A stretch of 64,000 bases of DNA from JANLTX01 sp049840835 (lineage in GTDB: Bacteria; Armatimonadota; Armatimonadia; Armatimonadales; Armatimonadaceae): contig JASGJG010000016.1 in NCBI GenBank assembly GCA_049840835.1, positions 1 to 64,000 of the forward strand, written 5' to 3'. The notes beneath the pieces were generated by a model. The model saw nothing but the letters and a program-made list of their open reading frames with translations, did no database searches and had not been told where the DNA came from. The position numbers and the translations under genes were made by a program. Shown here piece after piece: positions 51,152 through 59,377 of this stretch. Position 1 is the stretch's first letter; each line of letters starts with the position of its first letter.

Positions 51152-52119
51152 AAGACTGGTTTGAAATACTGCAAGAGGAGGCGCGAGCGCGGCGTGGCGC
51201 TCTGCGTGATGATGGTGAGCCGCTAAAACTGGCCCTGGCTCGCTACCGCCAGCAGGAGCTAACCATGCCCGGTCGGCGAGTACGCGGCTGGTACCTGCCT
51301 GCCGCAAGCGCCACCATGGGGGCGCTGAGCATCATGGCGGTGGTCCTGATCGATTTCGAAGGGAAGATACAGCGGACAGTGTGGGAGGCGGAACATGCCG
51401 CCTCTCCACTCGCGTCCCCTCCGACCTTTGTGATCGGAGACAGCCCCTCTATCCACTATTCGTCCAAGAGCTACAATGCGCCACTGCGGGTTATCGATAC
51501 GGCCCCACCGGCAGACCGGGTGGCCAAGCAACTCAAACGCGATGATAAGCGGCTGCTGCAGCCCCTACCGGGGACATGGCGCCGAGTCACCGTTCGTCGG
51601 TTGGCCAGTGAAATAGAACTTCGCACGAGAATCCCTCTCGTCGTCGATCCTCAGCTCGCGGACAAGCGGGTGACGATATTCGCGGGCGAGCGAACCTCCA
51701 CCCTTCAGATTCTTCGTGGCGTGGCGCACCTGTATGGGAGCGGCTGGTTCCGCAGTGAACCCGGCCCACCCTATCAATACCATCTCCGACGATTCGACAC
51801 GCCGGAGACCCGAAGCTGGCTGAACGCGCTCTATCAGTCTCCACAGCGCCATGCTCCCGGCATGGACGACATTATCCATATTTCTGCCCCCACTCACATA
51901 GAGTGGCTGGAGAAGCTGCATCAGGAAACCGGGCGAACGGTGATCAGCGATGATACGAGATTAGAGACTAAGGCGGCCTCTAAAGACTCCCAGACCCTTT
52001 TCCAGGCGCTCTGCAACCGGGCGGCCAGTGCCGGTCAGCTCTGGGACAGTCATGCCGAAACGATTACTTTCCGAAAAGCCTCGCCTATAGGCGATTCGCT
52101 GCTGCCTGTGCCGCACTAA
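51148..52119 (+). CDS. Single-TM protein with STN-like domain, likely anti-sigma
   Basis: 323 residues. Cytoplasmic start (KDWFEILQEEARARRGALRD), basic turn PGRRVRGWYLP, one TM (AASATMGALSIMAVVLIDFE) near 55, then an external part with a FecR/STN-like strand-helix pattern (RVTVRRLASEIELRTRIPLV, VDPQLADKRVTIFAGERTST, LQILRGVAHLYGSGWF) and a second copy near 240-300 (HISAPTHIEWLEKLHQETGR). It overlaps the sigma gene by ATGA and ends converging with trpF, overlapping its end by 35 nt. Anti-sigma function is inferred from position; no ZAS motif seen. Confidence 0.7.
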   Translation: MKDWFEILQEEARARRGALRDDGEPLKLALARYRQQELTMPGRRVRGWYLPAASATMGALSIMAVVLIDFEGKIQRTVWEAEHAASPLASPPTFVIGDSPSIHYSSKSYNAPLRVIDTAPPADRVAKQLKRDDKRLLQPLPGTWRRVTVRRLASEIELRTRIPLVVDPQLADKRVTIFAGERTSTLQILRGVAHLYGSGWFRSEPGPPYQYHLRRFDTPETRSWLNALYQSPQRHAPGMDDIIHISAPTHIEWLEKLHQETGRTVISDDTRLETKAASKDSQTLFQALCNRAASAGQLWDSHAETITFRKASPIGDSLLPVPH

Positions 52120-52705
52120 TAAACATACGTACTTTCGCGGGGTCTTTTTTTCCGACCTCGGCTTCGACCCCGGAGCTTACATCGACTCCATACGGTCTCA
52201 CACGCACTATCGCATCGGCTACATTCTCCGCCGTCAGCCCCCCCGCCAGCATTACCGGTACCGGGCTACACGCCACGGCCCGCGCCGCCAGCTCCCAGTC
52301 GCACACCAGCCCCGTGCCTCCCAGCGCATTGGGGTGATACGCATCCAGCACCAGCGCCGCTGCGTCCGGAGAAACAGCCGCCACTTCCGCCAGGCTCTCC
52401 TCCCCTTTCAGGCGCACCACGGGTATGAGCTTCCGATGAGAAGGCAGGTCATTCCCCTCACGCGTGTCCGTGTAGTACTGCACGGCATCGAAGTAGGAAA
52501 AATGCTTCGGGTCCAGCGCCGCCAGATCATCTATCACCGCCACCAGGCTTACCAGGGGCATCAGGTCATTCAGCCACCCCAGCTCCGGCCCGGCATAGCG
52601 CCGCGCCGTGGGAATCATGTTAATCCCCAGCATGTTCGCTCCGGCTTCGATAGCCATAAGGGCATCTTGCTGGTTGGTAACGCCACAGATTTTGACGGTG
52701 GTCAC
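52085..52705 (-). CDS. trpF: Phosphoribosylanthranilate isomerase
   Basis: 206 residues, the usual length of a monofunctional TrpF. N-terminus TTVKICGVTNQQDALMAIEA with the catalytic Cys, GANMLGINMIPTARR, and the phosphate-binding C-terminal strands PVMLAGGLTAENVADAIVRV and GVDVSSGVEAEVGKKDPAKV with catalytic Asp region. It catalyses the third step of tryptophan synthesis from anthranilate (PRA to CdRP). No other trp gene is nearby, so it is apparently dispersed. Its 3' end overlaps the converging single-TM gene by 35 nt. Confidence 0.94.
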   Translation of the reverse strand: MTTVKICGVTNQQDALMAIEAGANMLGINMIPTARRYAGPELGWLNDLMPLVSLVAVIDDLAALDPKHFSYFDAVQYYTDTREGNDLPSHRKLIPVVRLKGEESLAEVAAVSPDAAALVLDAYHPNALGGTGLVCDWELAARAVACSPVPVMLAGGLTAENVADAIVRVRPYGVDVSSGVEAEVGKKDPAKVRMFISAAQAAANRL

Positions 52706-52734
52706 GGGAATAGTGTATCGCTCGAATAGAGAGA

Positions 52735-53440
52735 GCCCTCCCCCCGTCTGTGCTCGTTCCTCGCTTCGCCGACCCCCTCCCCGACTTCGTTGGGGGAGAG
52801 GGTTTAGAGAGACGCAGTAACTTTCAGAAAAAATAATTCCGTTTTTTGGCCTGATTTTGTCAGAATCGGCAATCTCATCCGTTGTAAAGGATAGAGGAGA
52901 ACAAATTATGCCCCGCTTTCTACGGCCCTATCTACGAGAGAATCGAACTCTGAACGAACAAGCAGCAATGCGCAATGCATCTCTGGAGTTAATTGGTTTT
53001 GCCCGAGACCACCGCAAAGCGCCGACTCCAGCAGAGGCGACTCTATGGAATGCACTACGCAACCACCAGTTGGATGGACTACGGTTTCGCCGTCAACATC
53101 CCGTGGCTACTTTTATCTTTGATTTCTACTGCCCTGCCTTAGCTTTGGTAATTGAACTCGATGGTGACTACCACAAGGTTGCCTCTCAGCAAGAAAAGGA
53201 TGCGGAACGTACCGCCATCCAGGAGCTTAAAGGATATCGCGTGCTCCGCTTTCGAAATGAGGAAGTTCTTACAGACCTCCCAGCTGTCCTACAGACGATT
53301 CGAGAGGTGGCCACGGATTTGCAGAGCTCTTAAGTAGGCGTACTTTTCAGAACAGCATCTCGATTCTATTCACCCTCTCCCCCAACGAAGTCGGGGAGGG
53401 GGTCGGCAAAGCGAGGAACGAGCACAGACGGGGGGAGGGC
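52735..53440. mobile_element. DUF559 element with 69-bp terminal inverted repeats
   Basis: The 69-bp arms 52735-52803 and 53372-53440 are inverted repeats with about one or two mismatches (first bases GCCCTCCCCCCGTCTGTGC, inner end GGGGGAGAGGGT). The 706-bp unit carries a single gene, DUF559 (52908-53333). It sits between trpF and priA. A related repeat pair without gene is at 44383-44549. There is no recognisable transposase; the endonuclease may have a part in spreading the unit (inference). Confidence 0.8.
52908..53333 (+). CDS. DUF559-domain endonuclease-like protein
   Basis: 141 residues from ATG 52908, preceded by the good ribosome site AGAGGAGAAC; the longer reading from 52857 is unlikely. 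DUF559 (Vsr-like, PD-(D/E)XK fold) is clear: ARDHRKAPTPAEATLWNALR, FRRQHPVATFIFDFYCPALA, LVIELDGDYHKVASQQEKDA (Asp, Glu-x-Asp of the active site) and YRVLRFRNEEVLTDLPAVLQ. These proteins occur as single genes near palindromic repeats in many genomes. No partner gene is close, so any activity would be that of a free-standing nicking enzyme. Confidence 0.88.
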   Translation: MPRFLRPYLRENRTLNEQAAMRNASLELIGFARDHRKAPTPAEATLWNALRNHQLDGLRFRRQHPVATFIFDFYCPALALVIELDGDYHKVASQQEKDAERTAIQELKGYRVLRFRNEEVLTDLPAVLQTIREVATDLQSS

Positions 53441-53466
53441 CTCGTAGCGGATACAATACAGACCGA

Positions 53467-55914
53467 ATGTTCGCGTCGTTAATCGTGCAGGTGGAGGCTC
53501 CAGGACTCAAGCAGCCGTTCACCTATGCGATTCCCGAGGGGTTCGGCGCTTTGGAGCCTGGTGCGTGTGTAGTAGTGCCGTTTGGGCGGCAGGAGGCGCT
53601 GGGGTATGTGGTGGCGGTGGATGTGCCGCTGCCCCCAGAGCTTGAAGCCAGCGCGGTCAAAGAGATTCTGGCGCGGGTGGAAGGCGATGGAGCCGCGATA
53701 CCCGAACCGGTGCTCAAGACCGCTCAGTGGATGGCGCGCGAGTATCTTTGTGATCTGGCCACAGCCATTAAGTGCGTGATTCCTGATACTCAGGCGGCGC
53801 ACCTTAGTAAACGGGTGCAATTGTTAGCGGGCTGGGAAGCGGCCTTGCCCGAAATTACGACGACGAGTCACCGGCAGTTGATTACTACGCTGACCGGATT
53901 TCCCGAGGGGGCGGCTACCAAAGACGAGCTAGAGAAAGCCTTAGGGGCCAAAGTGGATTCTCCGGTGCGCTTGCTGAAGCAGCGTGGGCTGCTCGGCGAG
54001 GTCTATACGATTGAGCCGCCGCGAATCGGGGCGAAGCGCGTGAAGGCGGCGAAGCTGCTGGTGGTGTGGGATGATGCCGAGGCTGCCGCGCAGGCCCGAG
54101 AAGCGAAAGCCCCCGCTCAGGCGAAGCTGCTGCGGGCGCTGGCGAATGCGGGCGGCGGACCGGTGCCCGTGGCGCAGCTGGTGAAGGAGGCAGAAGCGTC
54201 CCCTGCCGCGCTGAAGAAATTGGAGACGGATGGGCTGATTGAGACGGAGACCCTCTCCCTGCGCCGACGGCCCTATGCGCTGAGTTTTGCCGCCGTCGTT
54301 GCTCCGGAGCTGATGGGTGAGCAGAAGGCCGCGCTGGACGAAATCAAGCGACGCTTAGATGCCCGTAAGCACCATGTGGCGCTGCTCTATGGCGTGACCG
54401 GCTCGGGTAAGACCGAGGTGTATTTACGGGCGATTGCCGAGTGCCGCCGCCGTGGTCGAACCGCGCTGGTGCTGGTGCCGGAGATCGCACTTACGGCGCA
54501 GGTTGTGGATAGCTTCCGCAGCCGCATCGGGGACCGGGTAGCTGTGCTGCACTCTGGGCTGTCTATGGGAGAGCGCCGCGATGAGTGGCAACGCATAGGC
54601 CGGGGTGAGGCGGATGTGGTGGTGGGCGCACGCTCCGCTATCTTTGCGCCACTCTCCGGGGTCGGGCTGATCGTGGTGGACGAAGAGCACGAGGGCAGCT
54701 ACAAGCAAGACTCCCCCGCCCCACGCTACCACGCCCGCGATGTCGCGATTGCGCGCGCCCGTGCCACAGATGCCGTGGTGCTGCTGGGGTCCGCCACACC
54801 CGCCGTGGAATCGTTCTACAAGGCCCAGACCGGGGAGTATGGCTTCCTGCCCCTGCGTGAGCGTGCCCTCTCTCGACCGTTGCCTAAAGTCGAGGTCATC
54901 GACCTGCGCGAGGGGTTCAAGAAAGGGCAGCCGCGCCTGTTCGCGCCATCGCTCACAGATGCTATCGGGGAGCGGCTTAGCAAGCACGAACAGACCATTC
55001 TGTTTCTGAACCGGCGCGGGTTCGCCATGTTCCTGATCTGTAGAGACTGTGGCTACACCACCCGCTGCCCCAGCTGTGATGTCTCGCTCACGTTCCACCA
55101 GAGAGCGGCGCTGTGTGTGTGCCACCACTGCGGCTATGAGCTGCAAGCCCCCGCCCAGTGCCCGAGCTGTGAGGGGAACCGGCTGAAACCGTTCGGTGTG
55201 GGCACGGAGAAGATAGAAGAGGAAGTGCGCAAGGCGTTCCCCAGCGCCCGGATTATTCGTATGGACCGGGATACGACCACGCACAAGAACGCGCACCTGA
55301 CCATGCTGCGCCAGTTCCGCTCCGGCGAGGCGGATATTCTGATTGGCACCCAGATGGTGGCGAAGGGCCTGGACTTCGCGAACGTGACCCTGGTGGGAGT
55401 GATCTCGGCAGATACCGCACTGAACATGCCGGACTTCCGGGCATCGGAGCGTGCGTTCCAGCTACTTACTCAAGTCGCGGGTCGAGCGGGGCGTGGACGC
55501 AAGCCGGGCGAGGTGATTGTACAGAGCTTCAATCCGGAGCACGAGTCTATCGCGGCGGCGGCAGAGCATGACTACGAGGCGTTTTATAATCGGGAGATCG
55601 AGTACCGCAAAGAGCTGGGGTATCCGCCGTTCTCGCACCTCGCGAATATCGTGTGCCAGGATGAAGACCCACGCGCCCCGGAGCATCGCCTACGCAAGCT
55701 GCACTCCCTGCTGGAAGACACCGAGGGTATTCGGCTATTAGGCCCCGCGCAGTGTCCGCTGGGCCGGTTAAAAGACCGCTGGCGCTGGCACTTGCTTCTG
55801 AAAGCGGAGAGCAGCGATATTCTGCGAACGGCTCTGCGTCGGGCGTTCTCGCTCTTAACATCCACCGACCGGTTCGGCATGACGACGGATATCGACCCGC
55901 TGAGCTTGCTCTAA
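53467..55914 (+). CDS. priA: Primosomal helicase PriA
   Basis: 815 residues, the replication restart helicase. An N-terminal PriA-specific domain (SLIVQVEAPGLKQPFTYAIP, CVVVPFGRQEALGYVVAVD) is followed by the helicase core: VALLYGVTGSGKTEVYLRAI (Walker A), DEEHEGSYKQDSPAPRYHAR (DEEH), LLGSATPAVES, the zinc-binding Cys pairs (CRDCGYTTRCPSCDVSLTFH, CHHCGYELQAPAQCPSCEG), IGTQMVAKGLDFANVTLVGV and QVAGRAGRGRKPGEVIVQSF. ATG 53467. It starts 26 nt after the DUF559 element, so its promoter may overlap the repeat. Followed by a DUF6624-like gene 23 nt on. Confidence 0.96.
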   Translation: MFASLIVQVEAPGLKQPFTYAIPEGFGALEPGACVVVPFGRQEALGYVVAVDVPLPPELEASAVKEILARVEGDGAAIPEPVLKTAQWMAREYLCDLATAIKCVIPDTQAAHLSKRVQLLAGWEAALPEITTTSHRQLITTLTGFPEGAATKDELEKALGAKVDSPVRLLKQRGLLGEVYTIEPPRIGAKRVKAAKLLVVWDDAEAAAQAREAKAPAQAKLLRALANAGGGPVPVAQLVKEAEASPAALKKLETDGLIETETLSLRRRPYALSFAAVVAPELMGEQKAALDEIKRRLDARKHHVALLYGVTGSGKTEVYLRAIAECRRRGRTALVLVPEIALTAQVVDSFRSRIGDRVAVLHSGLSMGERRDEWQRIGRGEADVVVGARSAIFAPLSGVGLIVVDEEHEGSYKQDSPAPRYHARDVAIARARATDAVVLLGSATPAVESFYKAQTGEYGFLPLRERALSRPLPKVEVIDLREGFKKGQPRLFAPSLTDAIGERLSKHEQTILFLNRRGFAMFLICRDCGYTTRCPSCDVSLTFHQRAALCVCHHCGYELQAPAQCPSCEGNRLKPFGVGTEKIEEEVRKAFPSARIIRMDRDTTTHKNAHLTMLRQFRSGEADILIGTQMVAKGLDFANVTLVGVISADTALNMPDFRASERAFQLLTQVAGRAGRGRKPGEVIVQSFNPEHESIAAAAEHDYEAFYNREIEYRKELGYPPFSHLANIVCQDEDPRAPEHRLRKLHSLLEDTEGIRLLGPAQCPLGRLKDRWRWHLLLKAESSDILRTALRRAFSLLTSTDRFGMTTDIDPLSLL

Positions 55915-55937
55915 CCCTTGCCACGAAGGAATTCGCG

Positions 55938-56531
55938 ATGAACCAACCGCTACAGGCAGAGCTGCTTGAGATGAGAGATGCTGATCTGAACCTGCGTCAG
56001 CAGCTTGCGGACCAGGGCGCTCTATTCGGAGAGTACAACGAGCAGATGGCGGCGCTTCATCGGCGCAACAACGAGCGCTTTGCCGAAATACTCGCTGAGC
56101 ATGGCTGGCCAGACCGGCAGCTTGTGGGTGAAGAGGGTTCGGAAGCGGCCTGGCTGGTGCTTCAACACGCTGTCCTCAACCCCGAATTGATGCGCAGGGC
56201 AATCTCTCTGCTGGAGGAGTCGGTCAATGCAGGCAACACCGAACCCAGATACCTGGCCCTGGCCACGGATCGTGTCCGAACACTGGAAGGACGCCATCAG
56301 GTCTATGGCACGCAGCATGATTGGGATGAATCGGGCCAGATAAGCCCGCTACCCATAGAGGATCCGGATAACGTCGATAGGCGTCGGGCGGTAGTGGGCT
56401 TAGAACCGCTCATAGAAAGTACGAAACGGCTCCGAGCACGAGCGCAAGAGGAGGGAGAGCTTCCCCCGGCAGACCTTGATGCACACCGTCGTGGCGCTCG
56501 TGAGTGGGCTCAGTCCGTGGGTTGGAGCTAA
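55938..56531 (+). CDS. DUF6624-like protein
   Basis: 197 residues from ATG 55938 (MNQPLQAELLEMRDADLNLR). The pattern LAEHGWPDRQLVGEEGSEAA, WLVLQHAVLNPELMRRAISL and DRVRTLEGRHQVYGTQHDWD, with PLPIEDPDNVDRRRAVVGLE, is that of the DUF6624 family of small helical proteins, found alone in many bacteria, function unknown. The longer ORF reaching to 55752 overlaps priA in another frame and is not used. It ends at 56531, then a non-coding stretch with repeats follows. Confidence 0.75.
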   Translation: MNQPLQAELLEMRDADLNLRQQLADQGALFGEYNEQMAALHRRNNERFAEILAEHGWPDRQLVGEEGSEAAWLVLQHAVLNPELMRRAISLLEESVNAGNTEPRYLALATDRVRTLEGRHQVYGTQHDWDESGQISPLPIEDPDNVDRRRAVVGLEPLIESTKRLRARAQEEGELPPADLDAHRRGAREWAQSVGWS

Positions 56532-56700
56532 TGTCTGGGGCCTGGCATCGTTCCTACCTGGCACGATGAACGTGCGGATCACCCAGAGGGTACCCGGCGC
56601 AGCGAAGCTGCATTTACATGGCGCTGCGCGCCCGGCCAAGCGTCCTTCGGAGGCGCAGAAATTAGTGCGAATTGATGTACAGTTTTGCTGAGGATATTTA
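56532..56700. other. Intergenic stretch, GC-rich hairpins, no gene seen
   Basis: Contains short complementary segments (GGCGCAGCGAAGCTGCATTT, CATGGCGCTGCGCGC) and a possible ribosome site (GCTGAGGATATT) before the ATG 56701. No gene supported; it leads into the transposase remnant. Confidence 0.4.
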
Positions 56701-56826
56701 ATGCAGACTAAGGCGTCTGCCGTTTTGTACTACCATTTTGTTTGGAAGACATGGGACGGGCATCCTCTTATTACCGAGGCTCTAGTGTGGCCTCTATACC
56801 GATGTATCGAAGGAGTAGCGCAACCA
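56701..56826 (+). pseudogene. N-terminal remnant of an IS200/RAYT-type transposase
   Basis: ATG 56701 opens MQTKASAVLYYHFVWKTWDG, then HPLITEALVWPLYRCIEGVA, which is the first 40 residues of a Y1/HUH transposase of the IS200 or REP-associated type (YHxVW-x-RPL-x-L-RCI). The HUH motif and the catalytic Tyr would come later and are missing; the frame then passes into a palindrome at 56830-56860 and the 3' end of pentapeptide protein 1. So it is a truncated remnant, or the start was captured by the repeat. Confidence 0.65.
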
Positions 56827-56829
56827 AAG

Positions 56830-56860
56830 GGTAGGAACAGCGCAGAGTGCTGTTCCTACC
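56830..56860 (-). repeat. 12-bp perfect palindrome beside the transposase remnant
   Basis: GGTAGGAACAGC (56830-56841) and GCTGTTCCTACC (56849-56860) with loop GCAGAGT. It lies 31 nt beyond the stop of pentapeptide protein 1 (minus) and could end that transcript; no T run on that side. It may be a REP-type target site linked with the transposase remnant. Confidence 0.55.
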
Positions 56861-56890
56861 GCCCGTGTGATATGTGGACGAGGACAAGGG

Positions 56891-58363
56891 TTAGCTGCCG
56901 GGAGGGAGGCCCTTGGTATCCTTGTCTTTAATGATGCCAGTCAGATCCGCCCCAGTCAGAGTCGCCCCAGTCAGATCCGCCCCACGCAGATCCGCCACAG
57001 TCAGCTTCGCCCCAGTCAGATTCACCCCAGTCAGATTCGTATCAACCAGAATCGCCCCAGTCAGATCCGCCCTACTCAGGTTCGCCTTACTCAGATCCGC
57101 TTTAGACAGCCCCGCCCCAAGCAGCATCGCATTGGTCAGAATCGCCCCAGTCAGCTTCGCCCCATTCAGATCCACCCTGGTCAGAATCGCCTGACTCAGA
57201 TTCGCCCCACTCAGATCCACCTTGGTCAGAATCGCCTCAGTCAGACTCGCCCCAGTCAGCTTCGCCCCACTCAGATTCGCCTCACTCAGATCCAGCTTCG
57301 CCACAGTCAGAGACAGCAGATCCACTCCAGCCAGTTTCACCCCAGTCAGATCCGCTCCAGCCAGATTCGCCTTACTCAGATCCGCATAACTCAGATCCGC
57401 TCCAGCCAGATTCGCCCCACGCAGATCCGCCCTACTCAGATTCGCTATCGCCCTACTTATCTTTTTTTGCAAACTCAGAGGATTCCCACGCTCATCCCCC
57501 CTACTCAGATTCGCCCCACTCAGATCCGCATTACTCAGATTCGCCTCAGTCAGATTCGCCCCACGCAGACTCGCCCTTCGCAAATCCGCCCCATTCAGAT
57601 CCGCTCCAGGCAGATTTGCCTCAGTCAGATTCGCCCCAGGCAGATCCGCCACAACCAGCTTCGCCCCACTCAGGTTCGCCCCAGCCAGATTCGCCTCATT
57701 CAGCTTCGCCCCACTCAGATTCGCATCACCCAGATTCGCCTTAGTCAGCGTCGCCCCACTCAGATTCGCCGTACGCAGATCTGCCCAAGCCAGAATCGCC
57801 TCAGCCAGATCCGTCCCACGCAGATCCGCCCCACGCAGATCCGCCCCATTCAGATCCGCCTTAGTCAGATACGCCCCACTCAGATTCGCCTTATTCAGAT
57901 TCGCCTTATTCAGATGCGCCCCAAACAGACTCACCCAAGCCAGATTCGCCTTACTCAGATTCGCCCCAGTCAGATCCGACGTACCCAGATTCGCCCCACT
58001 CAGATTCGCCTCAGTCAGATTCGCCTGACGCAGATGCGCCAGAAGCAGATTCGCCTTACTCAGATTCGCCTTACTCAGATCCACCCCGTCGAGATAAGAA
58101 TAAGACAGGTTCCGCTCTCCCGCCTTTACTTTTTGAAACCAACAGTCTATACGCGCCTTACCAGTAAGTTCGTTGCAGTTCTTCGGCAGGCGGGTCTGTG
58201 CCGCAGCGGGTCGTAAGAGTACCTGCCCGATCATCACGCCCTCGATCAGCAGGAGAGTGGCAAGTGCAGTGAAGGCTCGGGTCTTCATCACTCCAAAGGG
58301 AGCCTTAGTTTGAAAAACGGTCTTGGTGTTGGTTGTTGTTGTTGTTGTCGTTTTGGGTGTCAT
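56891..58363 (-). CDS. Secreted pentapeptide-repeat protein 1
   Basis: 490 residues from ATG 58363 (MTPKTTTTTTTNTKTVFQTK); the reading from 58423 includes extra upstream sequence. A signal peptide (MKTRAFTALATLLLIEGVMI, GQVLLRPAAAQT) precedes an Asn-rich start (PKNCNELTGKARIDCWFQKV, KAGERNLSYSYLDGVDL), then about 75 pentapeptide repeats A(D/N)LSx (ADLSKANLSKANLLLAHLRQ, ANLTEANLSGANL). These form a right-handed quadrilateral beta-helix of DNA-like size. The end is GIIKDKDTKGLPPGS. Probably exported to the cell surface. Two paralogs follow upstream on the same strand. Function unknown. Confidence 0.82.
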   Translation of the reverse strand: MTPKTTTTTTTNTKTVFQTKAPFGVMKTRAFTALATLLLIEGVMIGQVLLRPAAAQTRLPKNCNELTGKARIDCWFQKVKAGERNLSYSYLDGVDLSKANLSKANLLLAHLRQANLTEANLSGANLGTSDLTGANLSKANLAWVSLFGAHLNKANLNKANLSGAYLTKADLNGADLRGADLRGTDLAEAILAWADLRTANLSGATLTKANLGDANLSGAKLNEANLAGANLSGAKLVVADLPGANLTEANLPGADLNGADLRRASLRGANLTEANLSNADLSGANLSRGDERGNPLSLQKKISRAIANLSRADLRGANLAGADLSYADLSKANLAGADLTGVKLAGVDLLSLTVAKLDLSEANLSGAKLTGASLTEAILTKVDLSGANLSQAILTRVDLNGAKLTGAILTNAMLLGAGLSKADLSKANLSRADLTGAILVDTNLTGVNLTGAKLTVADLRGADLTGATLTGADLTGIIKDKDTKGLPPGS

Positions 58364-58468
58364 GGCAATGAGCCTCTTTCTTGTTAGCGGTGCGCCGGGT
58401 ACCCATCCCAGAGGAAGGGCCACAGTAGTCGATTGTGATATGTGGACTAGGACAAGGCACTGGGCGAA

Positions 58469-59257
58469 CTACAGCCCTTTGGTATCCTTGTCTTTAATGA
58501 TGCCAGTCAGCCTCGCCCCAGTCAGATTCGCCCCAGTCAGATCCGCCCCACCCAAATCCGCCCCACGCAGATCCGCATAACTCAGATTCACCCCAGTCAG
58601 ATTCGCCCCACGCAGATCCGCCCCAGTCAGCTTCGCCCCACTCAGGTTCGCCTTACTCAGATCCGCTTTAAACAGCCCCGCCCCAAGCAGCATCGCATTG
58701 GTCAGAATCGCCCCAGTCAGCTTCGCCTCACTCAGATCCACCCTGGTCAGAATCGCCCCAGTCAGATCCGCCCCACTCAGATCCACCTTGGTCAGCCTCG
58801 CCGCAGTCAGACTCGCCCCACGCAGATTCGCCCCACTCAGATTCGCCTCACTCAGATCCAGCTTCGCCACAGTCAGAGACAGCTTCGCCCCACTCACATT
58901 CACCGTATTCAGCAGATAATACGCCTCACGCAGATCCGCCCAACGCAGATCCGCCCCACGCAGATCCACTCCAGTCAGATCCTTCTCGGGGAGAAAAGCC
59001 CCACGCAGGTTCTTCTCTCCCGCCCTTAATTTTTGCTCCCAACAGGCGGCTCGCAACGGAAGTTTACGAATTCTGTTGCAGTCCGGTTCCACAGCGGTCT
59101 GTGCCGCAGCGGGTCGTAAGAGTACCTGCCCGATCATCACGCCCTCGATCAGCAGGAGAGTGGCAAGCGCAGTGAAGGTTCGAGTTTTCACTACCCCAAA
59201 AGGAGCCTTCTGAAAAACGGTCTTGGTGTTCGGTGTTGTTGTCGTTTTGGGTGTCAT
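58469..59257 (-). CDS. Secreted pentapeptide-repeat protein 2
   Basis: 262 residues from ATG 59257 (MTPKTTTTPNTKTVFQKAPF), same signal peptide as protein 1 and same leader segment (TFTALATLLLIEGVMIGQVL, AAAQT), then CNRIRKLPLRAACWEQKLRA, GEKNLRGAFLPEKDLTGVDL and about 35 pentapeptide repeats (ADLRWADLREAYYLLNTVNV, ANLRGASLTAARLTKVDLSG). Ends with GIIKDKDTKGL. It is a shorter copy. The stop lies about 105 nt before protein 1's start region and a repeat of GTGATATGTGGAC occurs in both spacers, so the tandem copies arose by duplication of a whole unit. Confidence 0.82.
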   Translation of the reverse strand: MTPKTTTTPNTKTVFQKAPFGVVKTRTFTALATLLLIEGVMIGQVLLRPAAAQTAVEPDCNRIRKLPLRAACWEQKLRAGEKNLRGAFLPEKDLTGVDLRGADLRWADLREAYYLLNTVNVSGAKLSLTVAKLDLSEANLSGANLRGASLTAARLTKVDLSGADLTGAILTRVDLSEAKLTGAILTNAMLLGAGLFKADLSKANLSGAKLTGADLRGANLTGVNLSYADLRGADLGGADLTGANLTGARLTGIIKDKDTKGL

Positions 59258-59377
59258 GGCAATGAGCCTCTTTCTTGTTAGCGGTGCGCCGGGTATCCAT
59301 CCCAGAGGAAAGGTGATGGGCAATTTCCACCCACAGGGCCACGGCAGTCGATTGTGATATGTGGACGAGGACAAGGG

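Noticed and set aside
53479..55296. Minus-strand frames of up to 290 residues inside priA.
   Set aside because: Shadows of the GC-rich priA frame; PriA motifs are complete on the plus strand.
57000..58090. Regular 15-base repeats, a possible CRISPR-like array.
   Set aside because: The unit is the codon pattern of pentapeptide repeats and contains no unique spacers.
56867..58216. Plus-strand reading frame of 449 residues with repeats of RPTQIRLTQI type.
   Set aside because: It is the antisense reading of the pentapeptide-repeat gene. A 15-base repeat unit makes open frames on both strands. There is no ribosome site and no sensible family.
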